DNA of 64,000 nt from Serratia fonticola. Lineage in GTDB: Bacteria > Pseudomonadota > Gammaproteobacteria > Enterobacterales > Enterobacteriaceae. The stretch's first letter is position 1, and every line of letters begins with the position of its first letter. Below, one piece after another: positions 44,554 through 52,739 of the stretch. Made by a program: the position numbers and the translations under genes. The stretch covers positions 2,480,001-2,544,000 of the forward strand of contig NZ_VFMK01000001.1 in assembly GCF_006715025.1 (NCBI RefSeq), read 5' to 3'. The notes beneath the pieces are model-generated. The model was not told the DNA's origin. It saw only the letters and a list, made by a program, of their open reading frames with translations, and did no database searches.

Positions 44554-44976
44554 GACCAAAGCTCCGCAAGCTGGATAATCACGCAGGTGTCACCTGGTTA
44601 TCTGTTGGTGCAACCTACAGAACCGGTGGTTGTAAAATTGTTAAATAACATAGGGTGGCATGTTATTTTTGGCAAGCGGAAGGGAGGTCGAATGGGGAAG
44701 GTAGCGAGTAAATCAGCAGCGATTGGTATTGCGGTAAGAGAGGTTTACGAGCAGATGCTTTGTCTAATAAGGCTTTGGCAACATAATATTCAGGTGCAAC
44801 CGGCTTGTTGTTGGAAGTTTCTGGTTATTTCAAATTGATGTCGAAACTATCAGTGCGCCTGAATATTCCTGTCACTTTGTGAAGCCAATATTCTTCACCC
44901 GACTCAAAGGGCCCGGCAGAAGCCATTGGCAGCGCATACAAGGGTATGTTTTTCTGGTTTTAGGCCGGTGAACAGT
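44554..44976. other. Intergenic region between transporter and ydcH
   Basis: About 420 bases hold the transporter promoter region and no supported gene. A plus-strand 98-codon open frame at 44542 overlaps the transporter start, has no ribosome site and shows no family pattern. Confidence 0.35.
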
Positions 44977-45000
44977 GATCCCCGCGGTAGGGCGGGGATC
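44977..45000 (-). terminator. Hairpin after ydcH
   Basis: Arms 44977-44985 (GATCCCCGC) and 44992-45000 pair perfectly over nine bases, eight bases past the ydcH stop. A T run is absent on the minus strand, so strength is uncertain. Confidence 0.55.
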
Positions 45001-45008
45001 GGCGGGCT

Positions 45009-45233
45009 TTACTTGCTGGTCACATCCTCTGCTTTTAGAATTTTGTGTATCTCGTCCTTGATATGCAGTTTTTCCTTTTTCAAGCGCACTACTTCGTCAG
45101 AGTAGCCGTTACCCGTTGGTCCCTCTAATCTGGAGATTTCATGGTCGAGCTGATTGTGCTTTTCAAACAATGACTGGAAGCGGGGGTGGCTTGATTTCAG
45201 TTGCGATATTAACTCACGGTATTCTGGAAACAT
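45009..45233 (-). CDS. ydcH: YdcH family protein (DUF465)
   Basis: A 74-residue, largely helical small protein. It has the same length as E. coli YdcH and shares MFPEYR, LISQLK, SLFEKHNQLDHEI and the C-terminal VVRLKKEKLHIKDE. The ATG at 45233 has AGGAG seven bases upstream; the frame continues ten codons further but without a site. The heptad pattern suggests a coiled coil. The function of the family is not established. Confidence 0.93.
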   Translation of the reverse strand: MFPEYRELISQLKSSHPRFQSLFEKHNQLDHEISRLEGPTGNGYSDEVVRLKKEKLHIKDEIHKILKAEDVTSK

Positions 45234-45717
45234 ACTCAAGCTCCTTTGAGTCGAACTGTACACTGGAGGACTTCTCCAATTTCACCTTAACTCACTGCGG
45301 GTTTTTTGGGAATGGTGTCAGTGAGCAAAAAAACACTTGCTGCTTAATTCGTCGCACTTCAGGGTTCAGGGGAGCGTTACCAGAGCCCCATCCGTAAGGT
45401 GGCTGGCGAAAACTCAACGTTGCTGCCTTGCCGCAGGTCGCCATGTGCATCGCGGGCAACAAAGCAGGTTGGGATGATGCTTATCCGCAACTCCGTCAAT
45501 GAGCTCTCATTCAATCGCCACGGAGTTAATTTATTTTATTGTAAGTTTCATGGGTGAGACGCGAAAATAAGGCAAAAAGTTTTACCTATGAAACTTATTC
45601 TCGGCGTGTACGAAAATATATCGGCGAGCACGCATTGCGGTGAACGCTGCCTTGACAATAATTTATCCGGTTGCTAATAGTTAAGCCATATCTTAAATAA
45701 TAAACAAAGTTTAACAT
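45234..45717. promoter_or_regulatory. Divergent upstream region with spaced inverted repeat
   Basis: This 484-base region separates ydcH from the hydrolase. Arms TAAGTTTCATGGGT (45542-45555) and ACCTATGAAACTTA (45584-45597) are inverted copies with one mismatch and a 28-base spacer. A third ATGAAACTT forms the start of the hydrolase gene (45718-45726), preceded by AAAGTTT, giving another short palindrome. The repeats could be operator half-sites for an unknown regulator. No other gene was seen in the gap. Confidence 0.45.
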
Positions 45718-46533
45718 ATGAAACTTTTAACCGGCAGTTATGATAACGGTTCAACGGTAGAGAATGAAAATGCGATCTTGTTATCATTTCAAGCGCAAAG
45801 CCGGGCGGTTTATCAAAAAGAACGCCATGAAAGGAATATTCCCTATGGGGATTCAGCCAGAGAAGTTTTTGATTGGTTTTACTCAACAGCAGAACATAAA
45901 GGCACGATAATATTTTTACATGGTGGGTACTGGCAATTTTGTAATAAAGAGGACTTTGCTTTTATTGCCAGCACGCCTTTATCGTTAGGTTTTGATGTGG
46001 TGCTGGTTGAGTATACTTTGGCACCGTTAGCCACTTTAGCCCGTATTTGCCAGCAAATTGGTGTGGCATTGGATGTCATTGGGCTGCGGGCAAAAAAGCG
46101 CAGTGATAAACCGGTTTATCTGTGCGGGCACTCTGCCGGGGGGCAACTGGCCGCATTGTGGCAATCCCACCCGTGCGTTCAGGTGGTTTTTCCCATCAGC
46201 GGTATTTTTGAGTTGGAGCCGTTGCTGGCCACGTATGTGAACCGACAATTGCAATTGACCGCACAGCAGATAGAAGCCTTAAGCCCAGCGCGCAATATTC
46301 CCCCATCCTTAAAACCGATGTGGCTTTTTTATGGTGCTGCCGAACTGCCGGAACTGATCGGTCAGTCATTTAATTATTATAGCTTATTGAAAGATAAGGG
46401 GCTGCCGGTGCGGTGTTATGCCGTGCCCGGCGCTAATCATTTCAGCGTTCTGGAAGCGTTGTTTGCTGCTGATGGGGCGCTGTGTCGTCAACTGCTGGGT
46501 TATGGAGAACGTTCAGATGCGTACCGTCATTGA
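45718..46533 (+). CDS. Alpha/beta hydrolase, arylformamidase-like
   Basis: A 271-residue alpha/beta hydrolase resembling kynurenine formamidases of the hydrolase fold. It has the oxyanion pattern FLHGGYWQFCNKEDF, the nucleophile elbow CGHSAGGQLAA and a C-terminal GANHFSVLE with the likely catalytic His. Such enzymes cleave N-formyl groups from aromatic amines. The final 17 bases overlap a RidA gene, so both are made together. The partner and the aminotransferase downstream suggest amino acid breakdown, perhaps of tryptophan or a formylated amine. No kynureninase is visible in the window. Confidence 0.82.
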   Translation: MKLLTGSYDNGSTVENENAILLSFQAQSRAVYQKERHERNIPYGDSAREVFDWFYSTAEHKGTIIFLHGGYWQFCNKEDFAFIASTPLSLGFDVVLVEYTLAPLATLARICQQIGVALDVIGLRAKKRSDKPVYLCGHSAGGQLAALWQSHPCVQVVFPISGIFELEPLLATYVNRQLQLTAQQIEALSPARNIPPSLKPMWLFYGAAELPELIGQSFNYYSLLKDKGLPVRCYAVPGANHFSVLEALFAADGALCRQLLGYGERSDAYRH

Positions 46534-46888
46534 TACAGGTCTGCCCGAGATTGGGCAGCCTTTCTCCTGGGCGACCAAGGGAGGCGGCCTGTTATTTACC
46601 GCCCATGGTCCGGTAAGACAGGATGGAACGATTGAAACCGGGGAAGCGGAAAAACAGATTGTGCTTACCTTTGATAATCTGGCGAGTACATTGAAAGCGG
46701 CCAATAGTCATAGCGATAATGTATTACAGGTTATTGTTTATCTTACCGATGTGAATGACGTTAAACTACTTGATGACATATATAAGCATTATTTTAAATA
46801 TCCTTATCCCAATCGCTCGACCGTTATTGTTGACAAGCTCGTTGTGCCAGGGATGAAAATAGAAATTACCGTTAGCGCAATCGCTTAA
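46517..46888 (+). CDS. RidA family enamine/imine deaminase
   Basis: A 123-residue RidA/YjgF-family protein that hydrolyses reactive enamine or imine intermediates of amino acid metabolism. Patterns include FSWATKGGGLLFTAHGPV, TFDNLASTLKAANS and RSTVIVDKLVVPGMKIEI, where the Arg and Glu bind substrate carboxylate. GGAG at 46504-46507 fits the ATG at 46517; an ATG at 46502 is also in frame. The overlap with the hydrolase gene implies coupled expression and a shared pathway. Confidence 0.88.
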   Translation: MRTVIDTGLPEIGQPFSWATKGGGLLFTAHGPVRQDGTIETGEAEKQIVLTFDNLASTLKAANSHSDNVLQVIVYLTDVNDVKLLDDIYKHYFKYPYPNRSTVIVDKLVVPGMKIEITVSAIA

Positions 46889-46922
46889 TTAACAATTTAA
46901 ATATCATAACATATCCGCTGGG

Positions 46923-46942
46923 TTTCAAATTGAAATTTGAAA
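46923..46942. promoter_or_regulatory. Perfect palindrome upstream of the aminotransferase
   Basis: TTTCAAATT (46923-46931) and AATTTGAAA (46934-46942) form a perfect inverted repeat with a two-base centre, 120 bases before the aminotransferase start. It lacks a T run and is AT-rich, so it looks like an operator for a dimeric regulator rather than a terminator. The regulator is unknown. Confidence 0.45.
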
Positions 46943-47062
46943 GATGAGGGGATATATCCTAGATAATTGATGTTGCATCAAGGCCGTAAAAATACAGGTG
47001 CAGCTTTAAGTATCACGGGTATACACATGCAAATTCATTGAGAAATGAATTAAGGACAGTCT

Positions 47063-48247
47063 ATGTTTAATCATATAAAGCCGTCAACGCCCGATCCGAT
47101 TATGTCACTGATGGAAGCCTATATTCAGGACGCGAATCCACAGAAAGTGAATTTAGGCATTGGCCTGTATTACGATGATCAAGGGAATATTCCTTTGCTG
47201 CAGGCGGTGCATATTGCAGAGCAACGTTTGCTGGAACAACGGCGCCCACATACTTACCCGCCGATCGAAGGCAGTGCGCTGTTTGCCAACCAGATCCAGG
47301 GGCTGCTGTTTGGTGAGCAACAGGCCCGTATTGCCACCGTGCAGACGGTGGGTGGTTCGGGGGCGTTGAAGTTGGGGGCCGACTTTATTTATCACTCTCT
47401 GTCACGCCGTGAGATCTGGGTCTCGGATCCGACCTGGGCCAACCACTGGGCAATATTTGAAGGGGCGGGGCTGAAGGTGAATACTTACCCGTACTTTGAC
47501 GACCAGTCTGGTCAACTGCGGTTCGATGCCATGCTGGATAGCCTGTCTTGCTTGCCTGAAGGGGCAGTGGTGTTACTGCATCCTTGCTGTCATAACCCCA
47601 CCGGCACCGATCTCGACCCTGCACAATGGCGGGCAGTCATTGACGTTCTGCAACAACGCCGCCTGTTGCCCCTGTTTGATATTGCCTACCAAGGGTTTGG
47701 GGACGGGCTGGAAGAAGACGGCTTTGCTCTGCGCGAAATGCTGAAAACCGATCTGGATTTTCTGGTCTGCAATTCATTTTCCAAAAACGTGGCGCTGTAT
47801 GGCCAACGGTTGGGTGGGTTGTCGGTATGCTGCGGCACTGCAGAACAAGCCGCCAACGTGAAAGGCGCATTGAAAACCTTGATCCGCCGCAGCTATTCCT
47901 GCCCACCGACTCACGGCAGCCAGATTGTGGAAACCTTACTGGCCGACTCATCATTACGCCAGATGTGGGAGAGAGAATTGGCCGCTATGCGCCACCGTAT
48001 CAAACAAATGCGCATCAGCCTGTCTTCTGGGTTGGAACAAGGAAACACCACCTTGGATTACGCCCGCATTCGCGATCAGAAGGGCATGTTCAGCTATACC
48101 GGCCTGAATGAACAACAGGTCAGCCAACTGCGGCATCAATACGCCATTTATCTGGTCGCGCCAGGCAGGATGTGTCTGCCCGGCCTTAACCAGCACAATG
48201 TTGACTATGTGACTGCCGCCATTCTCGACGTTACCCGGCCAGCGTAA
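47063..48247 (+). CDS. Aromatic amino acid aminotransferase (TyrB/AspC family)
   Basis: A 394-residue class I aminotransferase of the AspC/TyrB branch. It has VNLGIGLYYDDQGNIPLL at the N-terminus, HPCCHNPTGTD, and the pyridoxal phosphate Lys241 in NSFSKNVALYGQRLG. It should transaminate aromatic (and possibly dicarboxylic) amino acids with 2-oxoglutarate in the cytoplasm. It is 15 bases upstream of an aromatic-type permease, so uptake and transamination are coupled. Phenylalanine would give phenylpyruvate, a step towards phenylacetate. The preference for aromatic substrates is inferred from the TyrB-like sequence and context. Confidence 0.87.
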   Translation: MFNHIKPSTPDPIMSLMEAYIQDANPQKVNLGIGLYYDDQGNIPLLQAVHIAEQRLLEQRRPHTYPPIEGSALFANQIQGLLFGEQQARIATVQTVGGSGALKLGADFIYHSLSRREIWVSDPTWANHWAIFEGAGLKVNTYPYFDDQSGQLRFDAMLDSLSCLPEGAVVLLHPCCHNPTGTDLDPAQWRAVIDVLQQRRLLPLFDIAYQGFGDGLEEDGFALREMLKTDLDFLVCNSFSKNVALYGQRLGGLSVCCGTAEQAANVKGALKTLIRRSYSCPPTHGSQIVETLLADSSLRQMWERELAAMRHRIKQMRISLSSGLEQGNTTLDYARIRDQKGMFSYTGLNEQQVSQLRHQYAIYLVAPGRMCLPGLNQHNVDYVTAAILDVTRPA

Positions 48248-48262
48248 AAAAGGTGAGTCATC

Positions 48263-49666
48263 ATGAAAGATGCAAAGCATTTTGACGAGATCGCGCAGCG
48301 GCAAGGGGGCTTGAAAAAGCACCTGACTGCCGGACAGATGTCGATGTTGGCCATCGGGGGGGCTATTGGGACAGGCCTGTTTCTGGGTAGCGCCTATGCG
48401 ATCCAGATGGCGGGGCCAAGCGTGCTGCTAAGCTACTTTATTGGGGGCGTGATTGCGCTGCTGCTGATGGGATGCCTGGCTGAAATGACCTCTGAGCACC
48501 CAACACCGGGCTCCTTTGGTGATTATGCCGAGTTTTATCTCAGCCCGCTGTTTGGTTTTCTGGTGCGTTACTCCTACTGGTCCTGCGTGGTGCTGGCGGT
48601 GGGGACTGAAGTGACTGCCATCGGCATGTATATGCAGTTCTGGTTCCCTGGCTCGCCAATCTGGCCGTGGGTGCTGCTGTTCTCGGCGGCGGTGATCTTC
48701 ATCAACGTGATTGGCGTTAAATCCTTTGGCCAGGTGGAATATGTGCTTTCTACCGTCAAGGTGGTGGCCATTTCGGCGTTTATTGTCATCGGTATCGGTA
48801 TTCTGGCGTTTTCCGCCAACCCGACCTTTGGTATCCGCAACTTTACCGAGAACGGAGGGTTTTTCCCGTTTGGGGTTAAAGGCATGTGGTTTGCGGTGAT
48901 CGTATCAATTTTCAGCTACCTGAGTATTGAGATGATTGCGGTTGCTGCAGGGGAGGCGAAAAACCCGGTCGTGGCCGTTAAAACGGCGTTTAAAGGGACC
49001 ATTCTGCGGCTGTTTATCTTTTATATGATGTCGATTGCCCTGATGTTGGCCATCGTGCCGTGGCGGCAATCCGGAACCGGTGAGAGCCCGTTTCTGGTGG
49101 CAATGAACGTGATCCATCTGCCCGCCGCCGCCGGGATCTTCAACTTTATTGTGCTGGTGGCTGCGCTTTCGGCCATGAACAGCCAGTTGTATATCACCAC
49201 CCGGATGATGTTTTCACTGTCTCGCGCTGGCCAAGCCCCTGCAGCGTTGGGCCGGGTGAGCAAACGTGGGATACCGGTCAATGCGTTGGCAATATCCTGC
49301 GTTGGCATCATTGTGTCTATTGTGCTGAGCATTACCTACCCGGAGAAGTCTTTTGCGGTAATGATGTCGATCTCGGTCTACGGCGCTTGCTTCACCTGGC
49401 TGATGATCTTTATTACCCATCTGTTCTTTCGCCGTCGCCATGCCCAGACGCACCTTAAGTTCCGTATGTGGGGTTACCCCTATTTTACCCTGGCGGGGGC
49501 GATACTGATGGCTGCGCTGATGGTGACAACGCTGTTCACCGACTTCTTCAGAATGACGCTGCTGTTTGGCATTCCCTTTACTCTGCTGCTGGTGGCGCTT
49601 TATTTCTATAGCCGCCAGACGCAGGCTGTGGTTGCCGCCAAAGCGCCGGTACAGGACATGGAATAA
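48263..49666 (+). CDS. Amino acid permease (AroP/PheP/GabP-type, APC family)
   Basis: A 467-residue, twelve-helix permease of the amino acid transporter family. Signatures are MLAIGGAIGTGLFLGSAYAI in helix 1, GSFGDYAEFYLSPLFGF near helix 3 and the later VAAGEAKNP. It imports an amino acid by proton symport, probably the substrate of the aminotransferase that precedes it. It ends the operon and is followed by a strong hairpin shared with the converging paaY gene. AroP, PheP, GabP and related members cannot be separated here. Confidence 0.88.
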   Translation: MKDAKHFDEIAQRQGGLKKHLTAGQMSMLAIGGAIGTGLFLGSAYAIQMAGPSVLLSYFIGGVIALLLMGCLAEMTSEHPTPGSFGDYAEFYLSPLFGFLVRYSYWSCVVLAVGTEVTAIGMYMQFWFPGSPIWPWVLLFSAAVIFINVIGVKSFGQVEYVLSTVKVVAISAFIVIGIGILAFSANPTFGIRNFTENGGFFPFGVKGMWFAVIVSIFSYLSIEMIAVAAGEAKNPVVAVKTAFKGTILRLFIFYMMSIALMLAIVPWRQSGTGESPFLVAMNVIHLPAAAGIFNFIVLVAALSAMNSQLYITTRMMFSLSRAGQAPAALGRVSKRGIPVNALAISCVGIIVSIVLSITYPEKSFAVMMSISVYGACFTWLMIFITHLFFRRRHAQTHLKFRMWGYPYFTLAGAILMAALMVTTLFTDFFRMTLLFGIPFTLLLVALYFYSRQTQAVVAAKAPVQDME

Positions 49667-49671
49667 TGATC

Positions 49672-49689
49672 GCCGGGCTTCGGCCCGGC
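49672..49689. terminator. Hairpin between permease and paaY
   Basis: GCCGGGC (49672-49678), a TTCG tetraloop and GCCCGGC (49683-49689) form a very stable stem between two converging operons. The following T run is short (CAGGTTT). It probably ends both transcripts. Confidence 0.7.
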
Positions 49690-49695
49690 TCAGGT

Positions 49696-50292
49696 TTAAA
49701 GCTGGCTTTTGGGAACGGTCGAATCGCTGAAGCTTAGCCGCTGGCGGCCTGGCTCTACGGTGCTGAGGGGCTCAACTTCTCTCAGGCTGTTTTTACAGCG
49801 GATCACCAGTTCCTGATATTCTGCGGTGCCAGCCCGTTTCCAGGCCAACTCTTGTTCAGAAAGGTCGCGAATCACGCGGGCCGGGCTACCTAATGCCAAC
49901 TTATTGGCCGCGATCACCGCAGTGGCTTTGACAAAGGAACTGGCCCCCACGATGGTGTTTTCACCAATATCCGCACCGTCCATCACCACCGTATTCATGC
50001 CGACCATCGCATTGCGCCGCACCCGGCAACCATGCAGGATGGCGCTGTGGCCAATGTGCCCATCTTGCTCTACAACCGTATCTTGCTGTGGATAACCGTG
50101 CATGACACAGCAGTCCTGTACGTTGGCGCCGTCTTCGACCACAATTCGGCCAAAATCACCGCGCAGGCTGGCGTTTGGGCCGATATAGACCCCTTTGCCG
50201 ATAATCACATCGCCAATCAATACTGCCGTCGGGTGAACAAAACTGCTGGGGTCTACCACCGGGGTCAAGCCGTCAATCTGATACACTGGCAT
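49696..50292 (-). CDS. paaY: Phenylacetate pathway thioesterase/gamma-class hexapeptide protein PaaY
   Basis: A 198-residue left-handed beta-helix protein with hexapeptide repeats (e.g. VIIGKGVYIGPNASLRGDFG) and the metal-binding histidines of the gamma-carbonic anhydrase-like fold (HGYPQQ, HIGHSA). PaaY is reported to hydrolyse toxic CoA intermediates, such as 2-hydroxycyclohepta-1,4,6-triene-1-formyl-CoA, that form when the ring-opening step stalls. It follows paaX after 12 bases, the same pairing as in E. coli. The last 20 or so residues are specific to this lineage. Confidence 0.95.
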   Translation of the reverse strand: MPVYQIDGLTPVVDPSSFVHPTAVLIGDVIIGKGVYIGPNASLRGDFGRIVVEDGANVQDCCVMHGYPQQDTVVEQDGHIGHSAILHGCRVRRNAMVGMNTVVMDGADIGENTIVGASSFVKATAVIAANKLALGSPARVIRDLSEQELAWKRAGTAEYQELVIRCKNSLREVEPLSTVEPGRQRLSFSDSTVPKSQL

Positions 50293-50304
50293 AGAGCAAA
50301 CTCC

Positions 50305-51246
50305 TCAAAATGAAGCGGGATTGCGTGGCAGGCCACCAAAGCGCCGGTAATATCCCGTCCCTGGGGCGGGCAAGGCACCGATGGTGGTTTCTGCCAATGT
50401 ACTGACATAATCCGTCGCGGCGCGATCTACCTGCTGATAAATGTTGATGCACAGGTTGCGGGCTATTTGCCCCTCCCATTGGGCTGGCAATAACGCATCC
50501 GGCAGCAGGGGATCCTTTAATACCACACGGCGGAAAAAGTGAATCAATAAAAGCTTAATCTGGAAGCAGCGCTCGGGTGTCAGCTCCTGTTCATCGGCTT
50601 CACGCAGCAAAGCCATTAATGGCCGGAAGGAGACGATAAACTCATGGTAGTCACTGGCGACGTCATTCAATGACCAGCAATTGGCAACCATTTGGCGCAG
50701 TGTCTGCTCGGAGCGGTTGTAAGGATAGTCGGCGCGGAAATAGATCACCTGTTCACTGGCATTAAGCTCGCCAAGCAGGGCCGTCACGTCGGTTTGTGCA
50801 TGGGTTGGCGCCGCCATCAGGTTGCTGGCGATCTGGCCAAAACCCATCCAGCCCAGCTCTTTCTTCAACCTGGCACGTTCGGTTTTTTCCGCATTTTCCA
50901 ACAGGAGTAACTCCCATTTACCGTCCCATTCGGGTTGCTCGCTGAGGTAGATTTTGGATTCGGCATGGCGGAACTGGCGCATGCCTTGCTCGGTAACGCG
51001 GTAATAGCTGCGCCGACCGATTTTCTCTACCTCCAGCCACCCCTCTTTTTGTAAACGAAACACCGAGGTACGCACAAAACGATCACCGAAACCCAATGTT
51101 TCCAACAGGGCGCTTAAACTGCCCAGCCAGACCTCTCCACCGCGGTGGCTAAGCGCGTCGCCGTATAATGAAATAATCAGCGAAGTACCGCTGATCGGCT
51201 GTGCGCTCAAGGCATGGCGGATAAATTCGTCCAGTTTATGTTCCAT
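50305..51246 (-). CDS. paaX: Phenylacetate degradation repressor PaaX
   Basis: PaaX is a winged-helix repressor that releases paa promoters when phenylacetyl-CoA accumulates. The 313 residues include the helix-turn-helix region with FGDRFVRTSVFRLQKEGWL, followed by KIGRRSYYRVTEQG in the wing, and the long PaaX-like C-terminal domain. It is separated from paaK by 169 bases and probably has its own promoter. Candidate operators are noted near paaA and paaZ (61156-61171, 61380-61394). Confidence 0.96.
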   Translation of the reverse strand: MEHKLDEFIRHALSAQPISGTSLIISLYGDALSHRGGEVWLGSLSALLETLGFGDRFVRTSVFRLQKEGWLEVEKIGRRSYYRVTEQGMRQFRHAESKIYLSEQPEWDGKWELLLLENAEKTERARLKKELGWMGFGQIASNLMAAPTHAQTDVTALLGELNASEQVIYFRADYPYNRSEQTLRQMVANCWSLNDVASDYHEFIVSFRPLMALLREADEQELTPERCFQIKLLLIHFFRRVVLKDPLLPDALLPAQWEGQIARNLCINIYQQVDRAATDYVSTLAETTIGALPAPGTGYYRRFGGLPRNPASF

Positions 51247-51415
51247 ATTTTTCCATGGGTTAGCCTGTGCTGAGACACAACATTAACATAAACGACGACA
51301 GGGTAAATATATGGCCTTTCACGCCAGACTTTCGCCGTAACGAGAGCCTGAAGGGGAGTCTACGCTTCAATGTTCCCCTGGAACTGTGAGAGGCCTCGGC
51401 AATATTGAACGCCTC

Positions 51416-52723
51416 TTAACGGGGACGCAGATCGATTACCCGTTGTGCTTTACCTTCCGAACGAGGAAGGTCACCGCAGTTGGCAATGCTGACATCGGTA
51501 CTGACGCCGACAATCGATTTGATATGGTGGCGCAGTTGATGGCAGATGTCACAACGTTGCTGGTAGCTGAGCGTGAGCGCCGACTCTTTGAGTTCAACAC
51601 GCACCGCCAGGGTATCCAGATGCCCGGCGCGGCTCACCTGCAGCTGGTAATGGGGGGACAGATGTTCGAATTGCATAATCTGTTCTTCGACCTGCGAAGG
51701 GAACACGTTCACGCCACGAATGATCAGCATGTCATCGGAACGGCCGGTGATCTTGCCCATGCGGCGCATGTTGCGGGCGTCCCCTGGCAGCAGGCGGGTG
51801 AGATCTCGGGTTCGGTAGCGGATCACCGGCAGTGCTTCTTTGGTCAGCGTAGTGAAAACCAGTTCGCCGGGCTCGCCGTCGGCCTGAATGCAGCCGGTAT
51901 CCGGGTTGATGATCTCTGGCAGAAAGTGATCCTCCCAGATGGTCGGGCCGCCGCCGCTTTCTGCGCACTCCACGGCGACGCCGGGCCCCATCACTTCGGA
52001 AAGACCGTAAATATCCAACGCCTTGATCCCCATACGTGATTCGATTTCATGACGTAACGATTCGGTCCAGGGTTCTGCGCCAAACATCCCCAGACGCAGG
52101 GAGCAGTGACGTGCATCACCGCCCATTTTGCGTTCCAGTTCGTCGATCAGTGTCAGGCAATAAGAGGGCGTGACCATAATCACGTCAGGTTTGAAATCCA
52201 GGATCAACTGCACCTGCTTTTCGGTTTGCCCGCCGGACATCGGGATCACCGTGGCACCCAGGCGTTCTGCGCCATAGTGAGCGCCAAGCCCGCCGGTAAA
52301 TAGCCCGTAGCCGTAAGACACTTGGATCTTGTCTTTGGCCGTTGCTCCGCCAGCACGCAGGCAACGGGCGACAATATCGGCCCAGTTGTCGATATCGCGC
52401 TGGGTGTAGCCCACGACCGTCGGACGGCCAGTGGTACCCGATGAGGCATGAATGCGCACCACGTGTTCCATTGGCACGGCGAAGGTGTCAAATGGGTAGT
52501 TGTCGCGCAGATCCTGTTTGGTGGTGTAGGGGAAGTGCGCCAGATCGCTCAATTGCTGCAGATCGCTGGGGTGGACGCCTGCCTGATCGAACTTGCGCCG
52601 ATACATTGGCACGTTGTTGTAGGCGTGGTACAGCGTCCATTGTAGGCGTTCCAGCTGTAATGCTTCTATTTCGTCGCGCGAGGCAAATTCAATCGCATCG
52701 AGTGGCCGTGGATTTATCGTCAT
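51416..52723 (-). CDS. paaK: Phenylacetate-CoA ligase PaaK
   Basis: PaaK activates phenylacetate with ATP and CoA, the entry step of the pathway. The product has 435 residues from the ATG at 52723 (GAGG eight bases upstream); a longer start would add ten residues. Patterns of the adenylate-forming family are SSGTTGRPTVVGYT for phosphate binding, YGLSEVMGPGV, and the C-terminal RSDDMLIIRGVNVFPSQ, which precedes the mobile CoA-binding domain. It is the last catalytic gene of the long paa operon, 16 bases after paaJ. Confidence 0.97.
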   Translation of the reverse strand: MTINPRPLDAIEFASRDEIEALQLERLQWTLYHAYNNVPMYRRKFDQAGVHPSDLQQLSDLAHFPYTTKQDLRDNYPFDTFAVPMEHVVRIHASSGTTGRPTVVGYTQRDIDNWADIVARCLRAGGATAKDKIQVSYGYGLFTGGLGAHYGAERLGATVIPMSGGQTEKQVQLILDFKPDVIMVTPSYCLTLIDELERKMGGDARHCSLRLGMFGAEPWTESLRHEIESRMGIKALDIYGLSEVMGPGVAVECAESGGGPTIWEDHFLPEIINPDTGCIQADGEPGELVFTTLTKEALPVIRYRTRDLTRLLPGDARNMRRMGKITGRSDDMLIIRGVNVFPSQVEEQIMQFEHLSPHYQLQVSRAGHLDTLAVRVELKESALTLSYQQRCDICHQLRHHIKSIVGVSTDVSIANCGDLPRSEGKAQRVIDLRPR

Positions 52724-52739
52724 CTTTTTAGCCTCAGGG

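Noticed and set aside
44542..44838. 98-codon plus-strand open frame upstream of the MHS transporter
   Set aside because: It overlaps the transporter start in antisense and has no ribosome site or known motif.
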